Shown in pieces: positions 16,637 to 31,200 of a stretch of DNA of 64,000 nt. The notes beneath the pieces are model-generated. The model saw nothing but the letters and a program-made list of their open reading frames with translations, was not told where the DNA came from and ran no database searches. The position numbers were made by a program, and so were the translations under genes. Origin of the DNA: Pseudarthrobacter sp. GA104 (GTDB lineage: Bacteria > Actinomycetota > Actinomycetes > Actinomycetales > Micrococcaceae). The stretch covers positions 2,542,001 to 2,606,000 of the forward strand of contig NZ_WOWL01000001.1 in the NCBI RefSeq assembly GCF_009741265.1, written 5' to 3'. Numbering within the stretch: the stretch's first letter is position 1; each line of letters starts with the position of its first letter.

Positions 16637-18538
16637 CTAAACGGGAGTGACGCGCAGCCAGAGGTACTGGCGGGGGAGGAGCGTGACCCCCTCGTCCAGC
16701 TGCAGCGCTGCTTCGGAGAGAAGGTCGACGGCGGCAGGGGAGTACCCGGAGAAGGTTTCGGCGGGCAGGGCCTGGGGCTGGTCGCTGAAGTTGGCGAGCG
16801 CCAGGACCCGTGTTTCAGCCGCGGCGCCGGGCCGCTGGTAGGCAAGGACGGAACGGTTGTTGGTGGAAAAATCCACCAGCCTGGTACCGGCCAGTTCAGG
16901 CGTGGCCGCCCGGACCTCAACCATCCGCTTCAGGCCGGCGTACACCGCGCCCGCGGGGGTGGACGGGTCGTGGCGGAGCGCGTATTGGCCCGCCGGGTAG
17001 TGGGGCCGGTGCACCCAGCGGCTGTCGGCCTCGTGCCCTTCCTCTTCTGCATACCCGTAGTCGTTGACCTGCCCCACCTCGTCGCCCAGGTACAGGAGCG
17101 GGATGCCGCCGGTGCTGAAGGCCACCGAGTGGGCAAGGAGGATCCGCTCCACCGCCTCGGCCGGGTCCACCTCCATGCCGCACAGGGACGCCGTGGTACC
17201 TGAAATCCGGCAGTCCCCGGTCTTGGGATTGTCCTGGAACGGGACGCCGCGGGCGAAGCTGCCCGGGAACCGGTTGACGTAGAAGGAGTTCAGGAAACGG
17301 CGGTGGTCGAAGCCGTTGATGCCAAGCTCTGCCGCGTCCTCGTCGGCGAAGGTCCAGCCGATGTCGTCATGGCTGCGCACGTAATTGACCCAGGACGTGC
17401 CGTCCGGGATGTTGTGCCTTCGTTCGAGCGCCTGCGCCAGCAGCGAGACGTCCCGGGTGGCCAGGGATTCCCAGATCAGCGCCATCTGCAGCGGATTGTA
17501 GGAGAGCTGGCATTCGGCCGGATCGATGTAGAGGGCCACCTCGTCCGGATGCACGATTGCCTCGGACTTGAACAGCAGCGACGGCGCGGCCAGCCGGCAG
17601 ACGGCATTGAAGGCCTGGAGGAGGATGTGGGCCTCGGGCAGGTTTTCGCAGGGGGTGCCCAGCTGCTTCCAGATGAACGCCACGGCATCCATGCGCAGGA
17701 TGTCAACGCCCTGGTTGGCCAGGAAAAGCATCTCCCCGGCCATGGCCCGGAAGACGTCCGGGTTGGAGTAGTTCAGGTCCCATTGGTAGGTGTGGAAGGT
17801 TGCCCACACCCAGCGGCCGTCCTCCATTTGGATGAAGGACCCCGGGTGGTTTTCCGGGAAGATTTCACGCACGTTCTGCTCAAAGGCGTCCGGCATGGTG
17901 CGGTCGGGGAAGATCCAGTAGTAGTCGCTGTACTCCGGATCCCCCGACGCCGCCTTGCGGGCCCACTCGTGTTCGTCACTCGTGTGGTTGAAGATGAAGT
18001 CCACCACCAGACTGATGCCGTGGGTCCGGAACTCGGAGGCAAGCTCACGGAGCTGTTCCATGGTGCCCAGCTTGGGGTTGACTTGGCGGTAGCTGGAGAC
18101 GGCGTAGCCGCCGTCGGAGTGCGGCTCGGGCGCGAGGAACAGTGGCATGAGGTGCAGGTAAGTGAGGCCCAGTTCCTTGAAGTACGGAATGTGGGTGCGC
18201 AGCCCTTCCAGGCTTTCGGCGTACCTGTCCACGTAGCAGACGCCGCCGAGCATGTTGTTGGACAGGAACCAGCCGCTGTTGGCCTCCCGTTCAGCGTCCA
18301 GGGCCTTCAGCTCGGCAGGGCGCCCATCCCAGGAGCGTGCACCCTGGACCACCAGGGCGGCCAGCTGGTCCTGCCAGTCCGGCCGGGATCCGTACAGCGT
18401 GCGGAAGAGGCGGCACAGGTCGGGGAAGTGTGCGTCGAACCGCTGCTGAAAGGCGCGATCCGGGGCGGTCCCCGCCTGCGCGAGCGCATCGACGACGTGC
18501 TGCCGCACTGTTTCGTCCGCACTGACGAACTCCTGCAT
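16637..18538 (-). CDS. Amylosucrase (GH13)
   Basis: 633 residues, near the 636 of the Neisseria enzyme, which builds alpha-1,4-glucan from sucrose and releases fructose. GH13 catalytic residues are nucleophile Asp284 ([10 protein letters not shown]), acid/base Glu326 (LLFKSEAIV) and stabiliser Asp391 (VRSHDDIGW). The subfamily marks [20 protein letters not shown] and [15 protein letters not shown] are present. No signal peptide, so cytoplasmic. Sucrose hydrolysis or trehalose-forming GH13 relatives are alternatives but the match pattern favours amylosucrase. Confidence 0.88.
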   Translation of the reverse strand: MQEFVSADETVRQHVVDALAQAGTAPDRAFQQRFDAHFPDLCRLFRTLYGSRPDWQDQLAALVVQGARSWDGRPAELKALDAEREANSGWFLSNNMLGGVCYVDRYAESLEGLRTHIPYFKELGLTYLHLMPLFLAPEPHSDGGYAVSSYRQVNPKLGTMEQLRELASEFRTHGISLVVDFIFNHTSDEHEWARKAASGDPEYSDYYWIFPDRTMPDAFEQNVREIFPENHPGSFIQMEDGRWVWATFHTYQWDLNYSNPDVFRAMAGEMLFLANQGVDILRMDAVAFIWKQLGTPCENLPEAHILLQAFNAVCRLAAPSLLFKSEAIVHPDEVALYIDPAECQLSYNPLQMALIWESLATRDVSLLAQALERRHNIPDGTSWVNYVRSHDDIGWTFADEDAAELGINGFDHRRFLNSFYVNRFPGSFARGVPFQDNPKTGDCRISGTTASLCGMEVDPAEAVERILLAHSVAFSTGGIPLLYLGDEVGQVNDYGYAEEEGHEADSRWVHRPHYPAGQYALRHDPSTPAGAVYAGLKRMVEVRAATPELAGTRLVDFSTNNRSVLAYQRPGAAAETRVLALANFSDQPQALPAETFSGYSPAAVDLLSEAALQLDEGVTLLPRQYLWLRVTPV

Positions 18539-18607
18539 TGAAGAACCCCTTCCGACCTCCAGCCGGCGGATCCGGCAGAAACTGGTTACGGCAGTATGCC
18601 ACGGCGG

Positions 18608-19255
18608 CTAGCGCCGCGGCTCCCGGGGCAGGGCGGCAGCGGTACCGGGCTTATCCGGTGCGCGCCATTCGCCCGCAGGCGGCCGCCGCGCCAGTATCCC
18701 CGCGGCAAGGAAGAGAAGTCCCAACAGCCCGGCGGCGCCGGCGGCAACGTGGGCGCTGCGCGGCCAGAGCCCGGCCATTCCCAGGAAGGCCGGCACCGTG
18801 GCGGTCACCTGGCTGGCCAGGACCAGTGCCCAGCCCATGAAGGGGTCCAGCCCGCTCCGGCCGCAGGCCAGGGAGGCGAACATCAGGCCCCAGAGCACCG
18901 CCCACGCCAGCCACAGCACGGCGAGCAGGGGATCGGCAGGAAGCCAGAAGAAGGCAAGCAGCACGGCAACGAACGCAACCATCCCGCAGAACCAGCCCAG
19001 GCCCTTCGCCCCAAGGCCCAGCAGGATGTCCAGGCCCGCATAGGCGTAGGTCAGCCCGAACAGGAGGATCCCTGCTGCGGTCGGCGCCGTGCCGGCCGCA
19101 CCGCCCAGGGACAGCACGACGACGCCGAGCACCAGCTGCACGATCCCCACCACCAGGCTCAGGACGGCTGCGTCGCGGCGGGGCAGGTGCCCCAGGGTGG
19201 CGAGTCCGTTGACCAGCAGTGCCGCACCGGAGAGGAGCAGGCAGGCGTACGGCAT
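18608..19255 (-). CDS. AmiS/UreI-family membrane transporter
   Basis: 215 residues with six hydrophobic helices and the family pattern GILLFGLTYAYAGLDIL and AVLWLAWAVLWGLMFASLA. AmiS/UreI proteins are proton-gated urea or short-chain amide channels. No urease or amidase lies beside it. The gene is 69 bp upstream of amylosucrase on the same strand, possibly cotranscribed, without an obvious metabolic link. The C-terminal 30 residues are polar and lack family character. Confidence 0.75.
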   Translation of the reverse strand: MPYACLLLSGAALLVNGLATLGHLPRRDAAVLSLVVGIVQLVLGVVVLSLGGAAGTAPTAAGILLFGLTYAYAGLDILLGLGAKGLGWFCGMVAFVAVLLAFFWLPADPLLAVLWLAWAVLWGLMFASLACGRSGLDPFMGWALVLASQVTATVPAFLGMAGLWPRSAHVAAGAAGLLGLLFLAAGILARRPPAGEWRAPDKPGTAAALPREPRR

Positions 19256-19316
19256 CAGGACGCCCCGCCGCCCGCCGGAAGCGCCGACGGAATTATCGCT
19301 AAGTGGAATTTTTCTG

Positions 19317-19344
19317 TCACAATACGGAGGTTAGAGCATTGTGA
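19317..19344. promoter_or_regulatory. TCACAAT-n14-ATTGTGA inverted repeat upstream of gdhA
   Basis: Seven-base perfect arms at 19317-19323 and 19338-19344, in the 205-bp divergent interval between the AmiS-like gene and gdhA. A -10-like TAAACT lies nearer gdhA. The binding protein is unknown. Confidence 0.35.
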
Positions 19345-19394
19345 TTGGGGCCGCCTAACAGTGGCTGGTCGCAATCAGTTAAGTTGAAGCGTAA

Positions 19395-22486
<3,092 letters not shown>

Positions 22487-22581
22487 CCCTCAGTTGTACC
22501 CGCTGGAACCGGCCCCGGCTATGGGAAACCCGCAGCTGCTGTCGCCAGGGTTGCCATGCCGGAGGCCGGCTGCAGCCATCC

Positions 22582-23325
22582 TTAGCTGAACCAGTCCCGC
22601 GCGGGGTTGGTGACCCCTGGGGCCGAGCGGTGCAGGCCCGGCTGGGCCGCCCACTTCACGCCGTTGGCCAGGACCCGCTGGACCTGCGGGTGGTGGTACA
22701 CCGGGTACTCCTGGTCGCCGGGGCTGAAGTAGAAGATGCGGCCCTTGCCCCGGGTGAAGGTGACGCCGGAACGGAACACCTCGCCGCCCGCGAAGGAGCT
22801 GATGAAGATGAGGTCGTCCGGCTCCGGGATATCGAACAGCTCGCCGTACATCTCCTGTTCGGGGATGACGATGGGGCTGTCCACGCCCTCAGCGATCGGG
22901 TGCGAGGGCTTCACGGTCCACACGAGCTCGCGCTCGCCGTCGTTCCGCCAGGCGAGCGAGCAGCTGGTGCCCAGCAGCCTGGTGAACACCTTGGCGAAGT
23001 GCCCCGAGTGGAGCACGATCAGGCCCATGCCGCCGAGGACGTGCCGGTGGACGCGTTCGACGACGGCGTCGCTCACCTCATGATGGGCCATGTGTCCCCA
23101 CCACAGCAGGACGTCCGTCTCCGCGAGCACCTCCTCGTCGAGGCCGTGCTCATCGTCCGTGGCGAGGACCGCCGTCGTAATCTCTGCCTCCGGGTAGAAG
23201 GAACGGAGCCCGGCGGCGATGGCACCGTGGATGCCGTCAGGGTAGATCTCCCCGATGTGGGGCGGCTCGTTGATGGCCTCGTGGACGCCCTCGTTCCATA
23301 CCCGGATCTTCAGTTTGCCGTTCAT
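22582..23325 (-). CDS. thuA: ThuA-like trehalose/ketosugar utilisation protein
   Basis: 247 residues, glutamine-amidotransferase-like fold without a catalytic triad. Family motifs are [56 protein letters not shown] and [21 protein letters not shown]. ThuA works with the Gfo/Idh enzyme ThuB on 3-keto-disaccharides in rhizobia. The ATG at 23325 overlaps the stop of the ThuB-like gene (TAATG), with GGAGG ten bases upstream, so the pair is coupled. The actual sugar is not known. Confidence 0.8.
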   Translation of the reverse strand: MNGKLKIRVWNEGVHEAINEPPHIGEIYPDGIHGAIAAGLRSFYPEAEITTAVLATDDEHGLDEEVLAETDVLLWWGHMAHHEVSDAVVERVHRHVLGGMGLIVLHSGHFAKVFTRLLGTSCSLAWRNDGERELVWTVKPSHPIAEGVDSPIVIPEQEMYGELFDIPEPDDLIFISSFAGGEVFRSGVTFTRGKGRIFYFSPGDQEYPVYHHPQVQRVLANGVKWAAQPGLHRSAPGVTNPARDWFS

Positions 23326-24461
23326 TAGAGCCGAACCTCCCTCTGCTCCAGCGCTGACTGGTAGCACGCGTCGATGATCTGTGCCCGGTAGAGCGCCAGG
23401 GAGCCGTCATGCCCGCCCCAGACTGCCTCGCCGCCCCGGACTGCCGTGACGAAATCCTCCACCACTGCATCATGGGCGCGGCCCGGCAGTACCGGCGGGA
23501 CGTAATCGGCGCTTTCGCCGTCCTTGTCCGTGAACACCCGCAGCTGGCCCACGGGCGGGAAAGGCGCGCCCTGCACCTTGAGCTCCGCGCCGCCGTCCGT
23601 TCCGTAAATCGTGAAGTCCAGGAGGTCGTCCGTCTCCCGGTACGTGGCCCAGCTCGCCTCGATCACCAGGGTTCCGCCGCCCTCGAGCCGGAGGAACGCC
23701 GAGGCGAAGTCCTCCACGTCGAAGGCGTGGCTGGATGCCAGGGCGGAGTAGGCGCTGCCGCCGCCCCGCCCCTGTGGTCCCAGTTCCGAATGGGTGGCCG
23801 CCGAGACGGCCACCACTTTCGGTTCGCCCAGCAGGTGCAGGGCGTAATCCAGGGCGTGGACGCCGATGTCCGCCAGCGGTCCGCCGCCGGCAAGCTCCGG
23901 GTTGGTGAACCAGCTGCCCAGGGTGGGGATGCCGGAGCGGCGCAGCCAGGATGCCTTGGCGTAGTACGGCCGGCCGAGCCCGCCCGCATCGATGACGCCC
24001 TTCAGCGCCTGGATGTCGCCGCGGCGGCGGTGGTTGAAGGCGACGTCCAGGACGCGCCCGGCTCTGCGGGCAGCGTCAACCATGGCTTGGCCTTCGACGG
24101 CGTTGCGGGCGATGGGCTTCTCGCTCAGGACGTGGATTCCCCGTTCCAGGGCGGCGATGGTGATGGGGGCGTGCAGGAAGGTTGGCACTGCCACGCTGAC
24201 GGCGTCCAGTCCGCCGTGGTCCAGCATGTCCTTCCAGTCCGCGAAGGCGTTCGGAATGGCGTATTCGGCCTGCAGGGAGTCGCGGAGTTCCTGCTCCATG
24301 CCGGCAAGCGAAACGATGCTGACGCCGTCAAGGGCGTGGTAGGCCTTCAGGTGCTGCTGGCCGGCCCATCCGATGCCTACCACGCCCACCCGCAACGCTT
24401 CTGCCGGTGCTTCTTCGGGAAGGGCGGCGGGCTGCACTGACGGCTGCTGCTCGTTGATCAA
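23325..24461 (-). CDS. thuB: Gfo/Idh/MocA-family oxidoreductase, ThuB-like
   Basis: 378 residues. The N-terminal Rossmann domain has [16 protein letters not shown], and the catalytic lysine is in [11 protein letters not shown] near residue 125. The C-terminal domain carries [21 protein letters not shown]. Such enzymes oxidise sugar hydroxyls with NAD(P); with ThuA downstream, a 3-keto-sugar route is likely. The start is TTG 24461 with AAGGAAG upstream; no ATG is available in frame. Two LacI-type operators lie just upstream and the LacI gene beyond them, so expression is presumably sugar-induced. Confidence 0.8.
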   Translation of the reverse strand: MINEQQPSVQPAALPEEAPAEALRVGVVGIGWAGQQHLKAYHALDGVSIVSLAGMEQELRDSLQAEYAIPNAFADWKDMLDHGGLDAVSVAVPTFLHAPITIAALERGIHVLSEKPIARNAVEGQAMVDAARRAGRVLDVAFNHRRRGDIQALKGVIDAGGLGRPYYAKASWLRRSGIPTLGSWFTNPELAGGGPLADIGVHALDYALHLLGEPKVVAVSAATHSELGPQGRGGGSAYSALASSHAFDVEDFASAFLRLEGGGTLVIEASWATYRETDDLLDFTIYGTDGGAELKVQGAPFPPVGQLRVFTDKDGESADYVPPVLPGRAHDAVVEDFVTAVRGGEAVWGGHDGSLALYRAQIIDACYQSALEQREVRL

Positions 24462-24509
24462 AGGGGTGCTTCCTTAACTGGTGGGTGGCGGAGGGGGCTC
24501 TGTGAAGCC

Positions 24510-24529
24510 GGTTGGAATCGATTCCAACC
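24510..24529. promoter_or_regulatory. LacI-type operator 1
   Basis: A 20-bp perfect palindrome built on TTGGAATCGATTCCAA, in the interval between the LacI gene and thuB, 46 bp centre to centre from operator 2. Confidence 0.8.
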
Positions 24530-24556
24530 CGTCGCACCGTTGAAGGCTGCCGCAGG

Positions 24557-24574
24557 TTTGGAATCGATTCCAAA
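24557..24574. promoter_or_regulatory. LacI-type operator 2
   Basis: The 18-bp perfect palindrome TTTGGAATCGATTCCAAA, sharing the 16-bp core of operator 1. The two lie 46 bp apart, about 4.4 helical turns, compatible with cooperative binding or a short loop. Confidence 0.8.
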
Positions 24575-24613
24575 AGTCTTGCAGCCGCCGTCGAGGACTG
24601 TCAACCCCCGGTG

Positions 24614-25612
24614 CTAGCCCTTCGTGGAGTCGCGGACCACGAGCTCGTGGGGGAGGAAGGTGCGGCCTCGGCGGTGTTCGCCTGGCTCAGTCATGCGTGC
24701 GAACAGCGCTTCAAAGGCCACCCGGCCCATCTCGTAGGCGGGCTGCCTGATGGTGGTCAGTTCAGGGACACACATTTCCGCCTGGACGGAATCGTCGAAA
24801 CCTGCCACGGCGATGTCGTCCGGAACCCGCAGGCCGGCGTCGGTAATCTCGCGGACGCATCCGGCGGCCACAGTATCGCTGCCGCAGAAGACGGCATCGG
24901 GCAGCGGGTCCAGCAGCAGGAGTTCCCTGGTGAGGCGGCGCCCGGCATGGAAACCGAACTCGCCCTCAGCGAACAACAGGTGCTCCGGCTGCAGACCTGC
25001 CTCCCGGACGGCAGCAAGGAATCCTTCCTCCCGCAGCCGGCCGGAGCGTGCCGCCCTGTTGCCGATCATCGCCAGGCGCCGGCTGCCCGTTGCCAGGAGG
25101 TGCCGGGTGATGTCCACGGCGGCCCGCCGGTCGTCGATGGAAACACCGAATGCCGCCTCGGAATCGACGATCTCGCACACCTGGACAACGCTCAGTTGCC
25201 CTGCCAGTGCCTCAACATCGGCGTCCGGCATGGTGGGCGAAAAGAGGATCAGGCCGTCCACCGAGCCGTTGCGCAGCATGTCCACCAGCTGCTGTTCCCG
25301 CTCGAGGTCCCCCGAGGTGGGTGCGATGAGGCTGACATAGCCGGACAGTGCCGCGGCGTCCCCGAAGCCACGGAAGGCTTCGCTGATGACAGGGGAGTCG
25401 AGGCTCTTGGCGAGGGCCAGCAGGCGCATGGTGCGGTCGCGGCGCAGGTCGCGGGCAGAAGCCAGCGGCCGGTAGTTGAGTTCGCGGATGGCACCCTTGA
25501 CCTTTTCCTTGCTCGCAGCGCTGACTGCCGGGCTGCCGTTAAGGACCCGTGAAACTGTCCCGACCGACACTCCTGCCGTTTTGGCGACGTCCTGGACTGT
25601 CGCTCGCGCCAT
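24614..25612 (-). CDS. LacI-family transcriptional regulator of the thuBA-like operon
   Basis: 332 residues. The N-terminal helix-turn-helix (ATVQDVAKTAGVSVGTVSRVLNGSPAVS) with the hinge LNYRPLASARDLR is followed by a periplasmic-binding-protein-like ligand domain ending FDDSVQAEMCVPELTTIRQPAYEMGR. The ATG at 25612 with GAGGGA before it is chosen over an upstream one at 25639. It is transcribed in the same direction as the ThuB/ThuA-like genes, and the operators lie between its stop and thuB. Confidence 0.92.
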   Translation of the reverse strand: MARATVQDVAKTAGVSVGTVSRVLNGSPAVSAASKEKVKGAIRELNYRPLASARDLRRDRTMRLLALAKSLDSPVISEAFRGFGDAAALSGYVSLIAPTSGDLEREQQLVDMLRNGSVDGLILFSPTMPDADVEALAGQLSVVQVCEIVDSEAAFGVSIDDRRAAVDITRHLLATGSRRLAMIGNRAARSGRLREEGFLAAVREAGLQPEHLLFAEGEFGFHAGRRLTRELLLLDPLPDAVFCGSDTVAAGCVREITDAGLRVPDDIAVAGFDDSVQAEMCVPELTTIRQPAYEMGRVAFEALFARMTEPGEHRRGRTFLPHELVVRDSTKG

Positions 25613-26088
25613 TCCCTCTTCCTTCCGCGACCATTGCACCGGGGTCCTCGCTGCCGTGCCCGTGCATGCAGTGCAGTGGCGGTTTTCCCCAGCTTAGCCG
25701 CAGAGCCCTCGCGGCCTGCCACCTATGATGGCCGACATGGGCGGCCAGGCCCGCAATGAGGTCGCCGGAACACTCGCACGAGTGATCGCGACCCGGTTGC
25801 GGCGCTACCGCACGTCTCCCGTGCCGCAGCAAACCGTCACGGCGGCCCTGGGGGAGGACCCTGCGCTCAGAGGGACGCCTGAAACTCGCTGGCGGATGAC
25901 CGAAACGATCATTTAACACGCCGGAAACCCACCCCGAAATAGCCGCCATACAGTTGGAACCAGACGGCAACAGCCGCCCCTCCGCTGAACGTGGTCTCTC
26001 CATCCGCGTCCCTCCCCCGGAGTGCCTCCACGGAGCGGCTCTGACGGCAACTTACCGTTCTCTCTTCGCATCTTGAAAGGGGTTTCCC
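25613..26088. promoter_or_regulatory. Amt upstream region with GlnR-box-like motif
   Basis: 476 bp without a convincing gene. At 25902-25928 it reads GAAAC-n6-TTAAC-n6-GAAAC, the alternating spacing of actinobacterial GlnR sites (GTnAC-n6-GAAAC), with a further GAAAC at 25881. This fits nitrogen control of the ammonium transporter. A 63-codon frame at 25725-25916 looks like chance. Confidence 0.5.
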
Positions 26089-27378
<1,290 letters not shown>

Positions 27379-27508
27379 GGATTCCCAGGAAGTCCGGGTG
27401 CATGCCATCCGGATCACGAGTCAGGCAGGGGGCCAACCTCCGGACCGGTGCCAGCAGCAGCTGGCTTATAGTTCCGGGGACTGGCCCTTTGTCATGCCCG
27501 GGCCGGTG

Positions 27509-28183
27509 TTAACCGTGTGCCTTGTCCTGTCCGCCATGGCGTGCCCGGAAGGCGTAGACCAGCAAGGCAGTGCCCGCCAGGATCATGACGGCAACCACCA
27601 CGAAGTCCGCGGCGAGGAGCAGCACCGTGGACTGCAGCGCGAAGATCACCCCAAGCACTGCAAGGACAGCGGCGGGAATCAAGGGCCACTTCATCCGCCC
27701 GGCCTGACCGGCCGCCGGGACCGGAACGAGGGACAGCACACCAAAGGTGGCAGCCAGGCCCAGGAACAGGACGGCGGCGGTGGGCATGCCCTGCACCTGC
27801 GGCGGGAGTGCCACGACGAGTGCCAGCGTGAACATCACTCCGCCCGGGATAACGGCCCACCAGTTGTCCGGCTGGCGAAGGTAGACCGCGGCAAATCCGG
27901 CTGCCATGAACAGGAACAGGAAGGCCGCTCCCGCGCCGCCGCCGGTGAGCTGGGTGGCGGCGACAACCGCAGCCAGGCCCAGGAACACCGATCCGGGGAT
28001 CGCCGCCCACCAGAACTCCCGGCCGCGAACAAAGAGCGATACGAATACAGCCCCCACAGCGGTGAAGATCACTATCGGCACATAGGCCGCGCTCTCGATC
28101 ACGTCGAGGAGGTCCAGCAGCAACAGCACACCGACCGCTATCAGGATGACGCCGGTAATGATGCTTGCGTTTGCCGATTTCAC
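27509..28183 (-). CDS. Polytopic membrane protein of unknown function
   Basis: 224 residues, almost entirely hydrophobic, with about eight predicted membrane segments; the first reads SIITGVILIAVGVLLLLDLLDVI. The start is GTG 28183 with CTGGAGG eight bases before it; the longer frame upstream is not membrane-like. Regions such as EFWWAAIPGSVFLGLA and NWWAVIPGGVMFTLAL look like internal repeats. I do not recognise a characterised family. Confidence 0.7.
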   Translation of the reverse strand: MKSANASIITGVILIAVGVLLLLDLLDVIESAAYVPIVIFTAVGAVFVSLFVRGREFWWAAIPGSVFLGLAAVVAATQLTGGGAGAAFLFLFMAAGFAAVYLRQPDNWWAVIPGGVMFTLALVVALPPQVQGMPTAAVLFLGLAATFGVLSLVPVPAAGQAGRMKWPLIPAAVLAVLGVIFALQSTVLLLAADFVVVAVMILAGTALLVYAFRARHGGQDKAHG

Positions 28184-28286
28184 TATTCGCCTCCAGGAAG
28201 CCGGCAGGCGCCCCGGCCGCTCTGCCGGTTTCAGGTTACGGCGCCTCCCCGAAGCGGACGTAGGGCACAAAGCCCCGCCTTCGCCA

Positions 28287-31200
28287 CTACTCCTTGAACA
28301 GCCCGGCCAGGTCTTCCGCAGTGATGGCTCCGCCGGCAAGGGCGTCGCCTTCCATGACATCGGAAAACAGCTGCGACTTGCGGGCCTTCAGGGCCATGAC
28401 CTTTTCCTCGATGGTGTCCTTCGCCACGAGCCGGTAGACCATCACGTTCCGGGCCTGCCCGATCCGGTGGGTCCGGTCCACGGCCTGCGCCTCCGAGGCC
28501 GGGTTCCACCAGGGGTCCAGCAGGAACACATAGTCGGCCTCGGTAAGGTTGAGCCCGAACCCGCCGGCCTTCAGCGAAATCAGGAACACCGGAGCGCTGC
28601 CGTTCTTGAACTCGTTGACCACGTCCGCGCGGTTGCGGGTGCTGCCGTCGAGGTAGCAATACTCGATCTTTTCCTCGTCCAGCCGATCCCGCACCTTGCC
28701 CAGGAAACCGGTGAACTGGCTGAAAATGAGGGCGCGGTGGCCTTCCGCCACCAGGTCCTCCAGCTGCTCGAACAGCACGTCCAGCTTGCTGGAGCGCACG
28801 CCCGAGAGCGACGGGTCGATCAGCGAGGCGTCCAGGCTGAGCTGGCGCAGCAGGGTCAGCGACTGGAAGATGGTGAACCGGTTCTTGTTCACGTCCTCGA
28901 TCAGCCCCAGGATCTTCTGCCGCTCGCGCTGCAGGTGGGTCTGGTACACCTTCTGGTGGCGCGGGTTCAGCACCACTTCCAGGATCTGCTCCTGCTTGGG
29001 CGGCAGGTCCTTGATCACCTGGTCCTTGGTGCGGCGCATCATGAGCGGGCGGACCCGGCGGCGGAGCTTGTCCAGCTGCGCCTTGTCACCGTTCTTTTCC
29101 ACCGGCTTCTGGTAGTACTCCGCGAAGCGCTTGGGGCTGGAAAAGAGCCCCGGCGCAACAATCGATGTCAGGGCCCAGAACTCCATGAGATTGTTTTCCA
29201 GGGGCGTGCCCGTGATGGCCAGCTTGAACGCCGCCGGCAGTTTGCGGGCGCACTGGTACGCCTTGGACTGGTGGTTCTTCACGAACTGCGCCTCGTCCAG
29301 CACCAGGCCGGACCATGTGCGGGAGGCATAGGACTCGTAATCGATCCGGAACAGGGCGTAGGACGTGATCACGATGTCCGCCCCGGCCAGGACCTCCGCG
29401 GCGTCCTGCCCGCTCTTTCCGAACGTCTCGCTGACGGCGTGCACCTTCAGGCCGGGCGCAAAGCGCGCCGCCTCCGCGGCCCAGTTGCCCACCACGCTGG
29501 TGGGGGCAACCACCAAAAAGGGAGCACCGGCGTCGGGCTGGCCTGCTGAAGCGATGGCGCCGGTGATGCTGTCACCGCTGCGGCGAGCGCCGGCGTCGGA
29601 CGCTGGAGTGTCTGCCGCCGCCAGCGCCAGCTCCTTGGCGGCGCACATCAGGGCCAGCGCCTGCACGGTCTTGCCGAGGCCCATGTCATCCGCGAGGATG
29701 CCGCCCAGGCTGTGCCGGTACAGGAAGGTGAGCCAGTTGAAGCCTTCCAGCTGGTACGGGCGCAGCTCCGCGTTGAGGGTGGCGGGGAGCGGGAGGCCGT
29801 CCATGCCGCCTTCGAGCAGGCCCCCCACCGCGGACCGCCACGCGGCCGCCTGCTCGTCCACGACACCCAGCTGGGCCAGTTCATCCCACAGGCCGGCCTG
29901 GAAGCGGCTGATCTGCAGCGGCGCGTCCTTGTTGTCCTGCAGCGAGCGGGCTTCCTCAATGAGCGCGCGCAGCTGGTGCAGCTCGGGCAGGTCCAGGGAG
30001 AAGTAGGCGCCGCTGGGCAGCAGCATCTTGGTCTGCCCGGCGGCCAGGGCGGAGAACACCGCGGCGAAGGACACCGGCTGGCCTTCCAGCGAGATCTGGA
30101 TGCCAAGGTCGAACCAGTCGCGCTGCTCGGTGGCCTTGGTGGAGAGGGACACCACCGGAGCTTCCTCGGCCTCGCGGTAGTCGGCGATGTCGCCCACGGT
30201 GTCCACCTCGACGTCGGGGGCTTCGCGCAGGCGCGGCAGGACCTCCTCGGTGAAGGCCAGGGTGTCCAGGCCCGTCAGTTCGGCGGAGGCCGCGAGCCGG
30301 GGGGTGCCCCAGCCGCCGGTGGCGGACTCGCCCAGCGCCGGCACCATGTCCCACGGCTGGCCGATGCCTTCCAGGATGCGGGCCTCGGCGGTGTCGTCGC
30401 GGTAGCCGTGGTCGCCGGGGTGGCGCCAGAGGGGCTGGGCCGTGACGAGGTTTCCGCTCTTGTAGTGCCACTCCCAGTGCAGCCGCACGCGGTGGTCCGC
30501 GCCGTAGTTTGCCAGCAGGGACAGGGTGGGGACTGCGAGCGCCGGCAGCTCGACGGATTCGTCCCTGGCAGTGACCCGGGCAGTCTGCTTCAGCTTCGGA
30601 TAGAAGCCGGTCAGGAAGCGCGATTCGTCCTTGGCCGGAATGTGCAGGGTGCTGCCGGCCGTCACGAACGCGAGCAGCTCCTCGCTCAGGCCGCTTTCCA
30701 GCGGTGCAAGGGTGATGATCCCGTCGGGGTCGGGCACGCCGGGCAACGACGCTTCTCCGGCGGTGAAGAAGATCCCGTGGGCGGGCCGGCCGATGGTGCC
30801 CACGGACGCCGGATCAACCTCGGCCCCCTCCACGGTGATGGCGGGCGCCAGTTCCAGCCCGCCGTCGGCAGCTGTTGTGCCTTGGGAACCTGCCCCGGCG
30901 GCGGAGGGTCCGGTGCCGGGGGAGCCGTAGCGGCCGAGGTTAAGGCCGACGGCGGCAGGGGCTTCGGCGAGCCGCACAGGCTCAGTGCCGCGCGAGTGCA
31001 CCAGGGTGAGGCCGATCTTGCGGGCGTCTGCCAGCAGGCTCCACAGGTTCTTGCCGGCGTAGGAGTTCAGGCCGAGCCAGAAGCCGGAGGGGTTGTACGT
31101 CCGGCCGGCAGCGGCGGAATGGCCGGCCAGGAACTCCTGCATCCACTCCACATGCGCCGGGTTGCACTCGCGCCGGAAGTTCAGGTAGTTCAGGGTGGTC

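Noticed and set aside
25725..25916. 63-codon frame upstream of amt
   Set aside because: No ribosome site, unlikely composition, and its end overlaps the GlnR-like motif.
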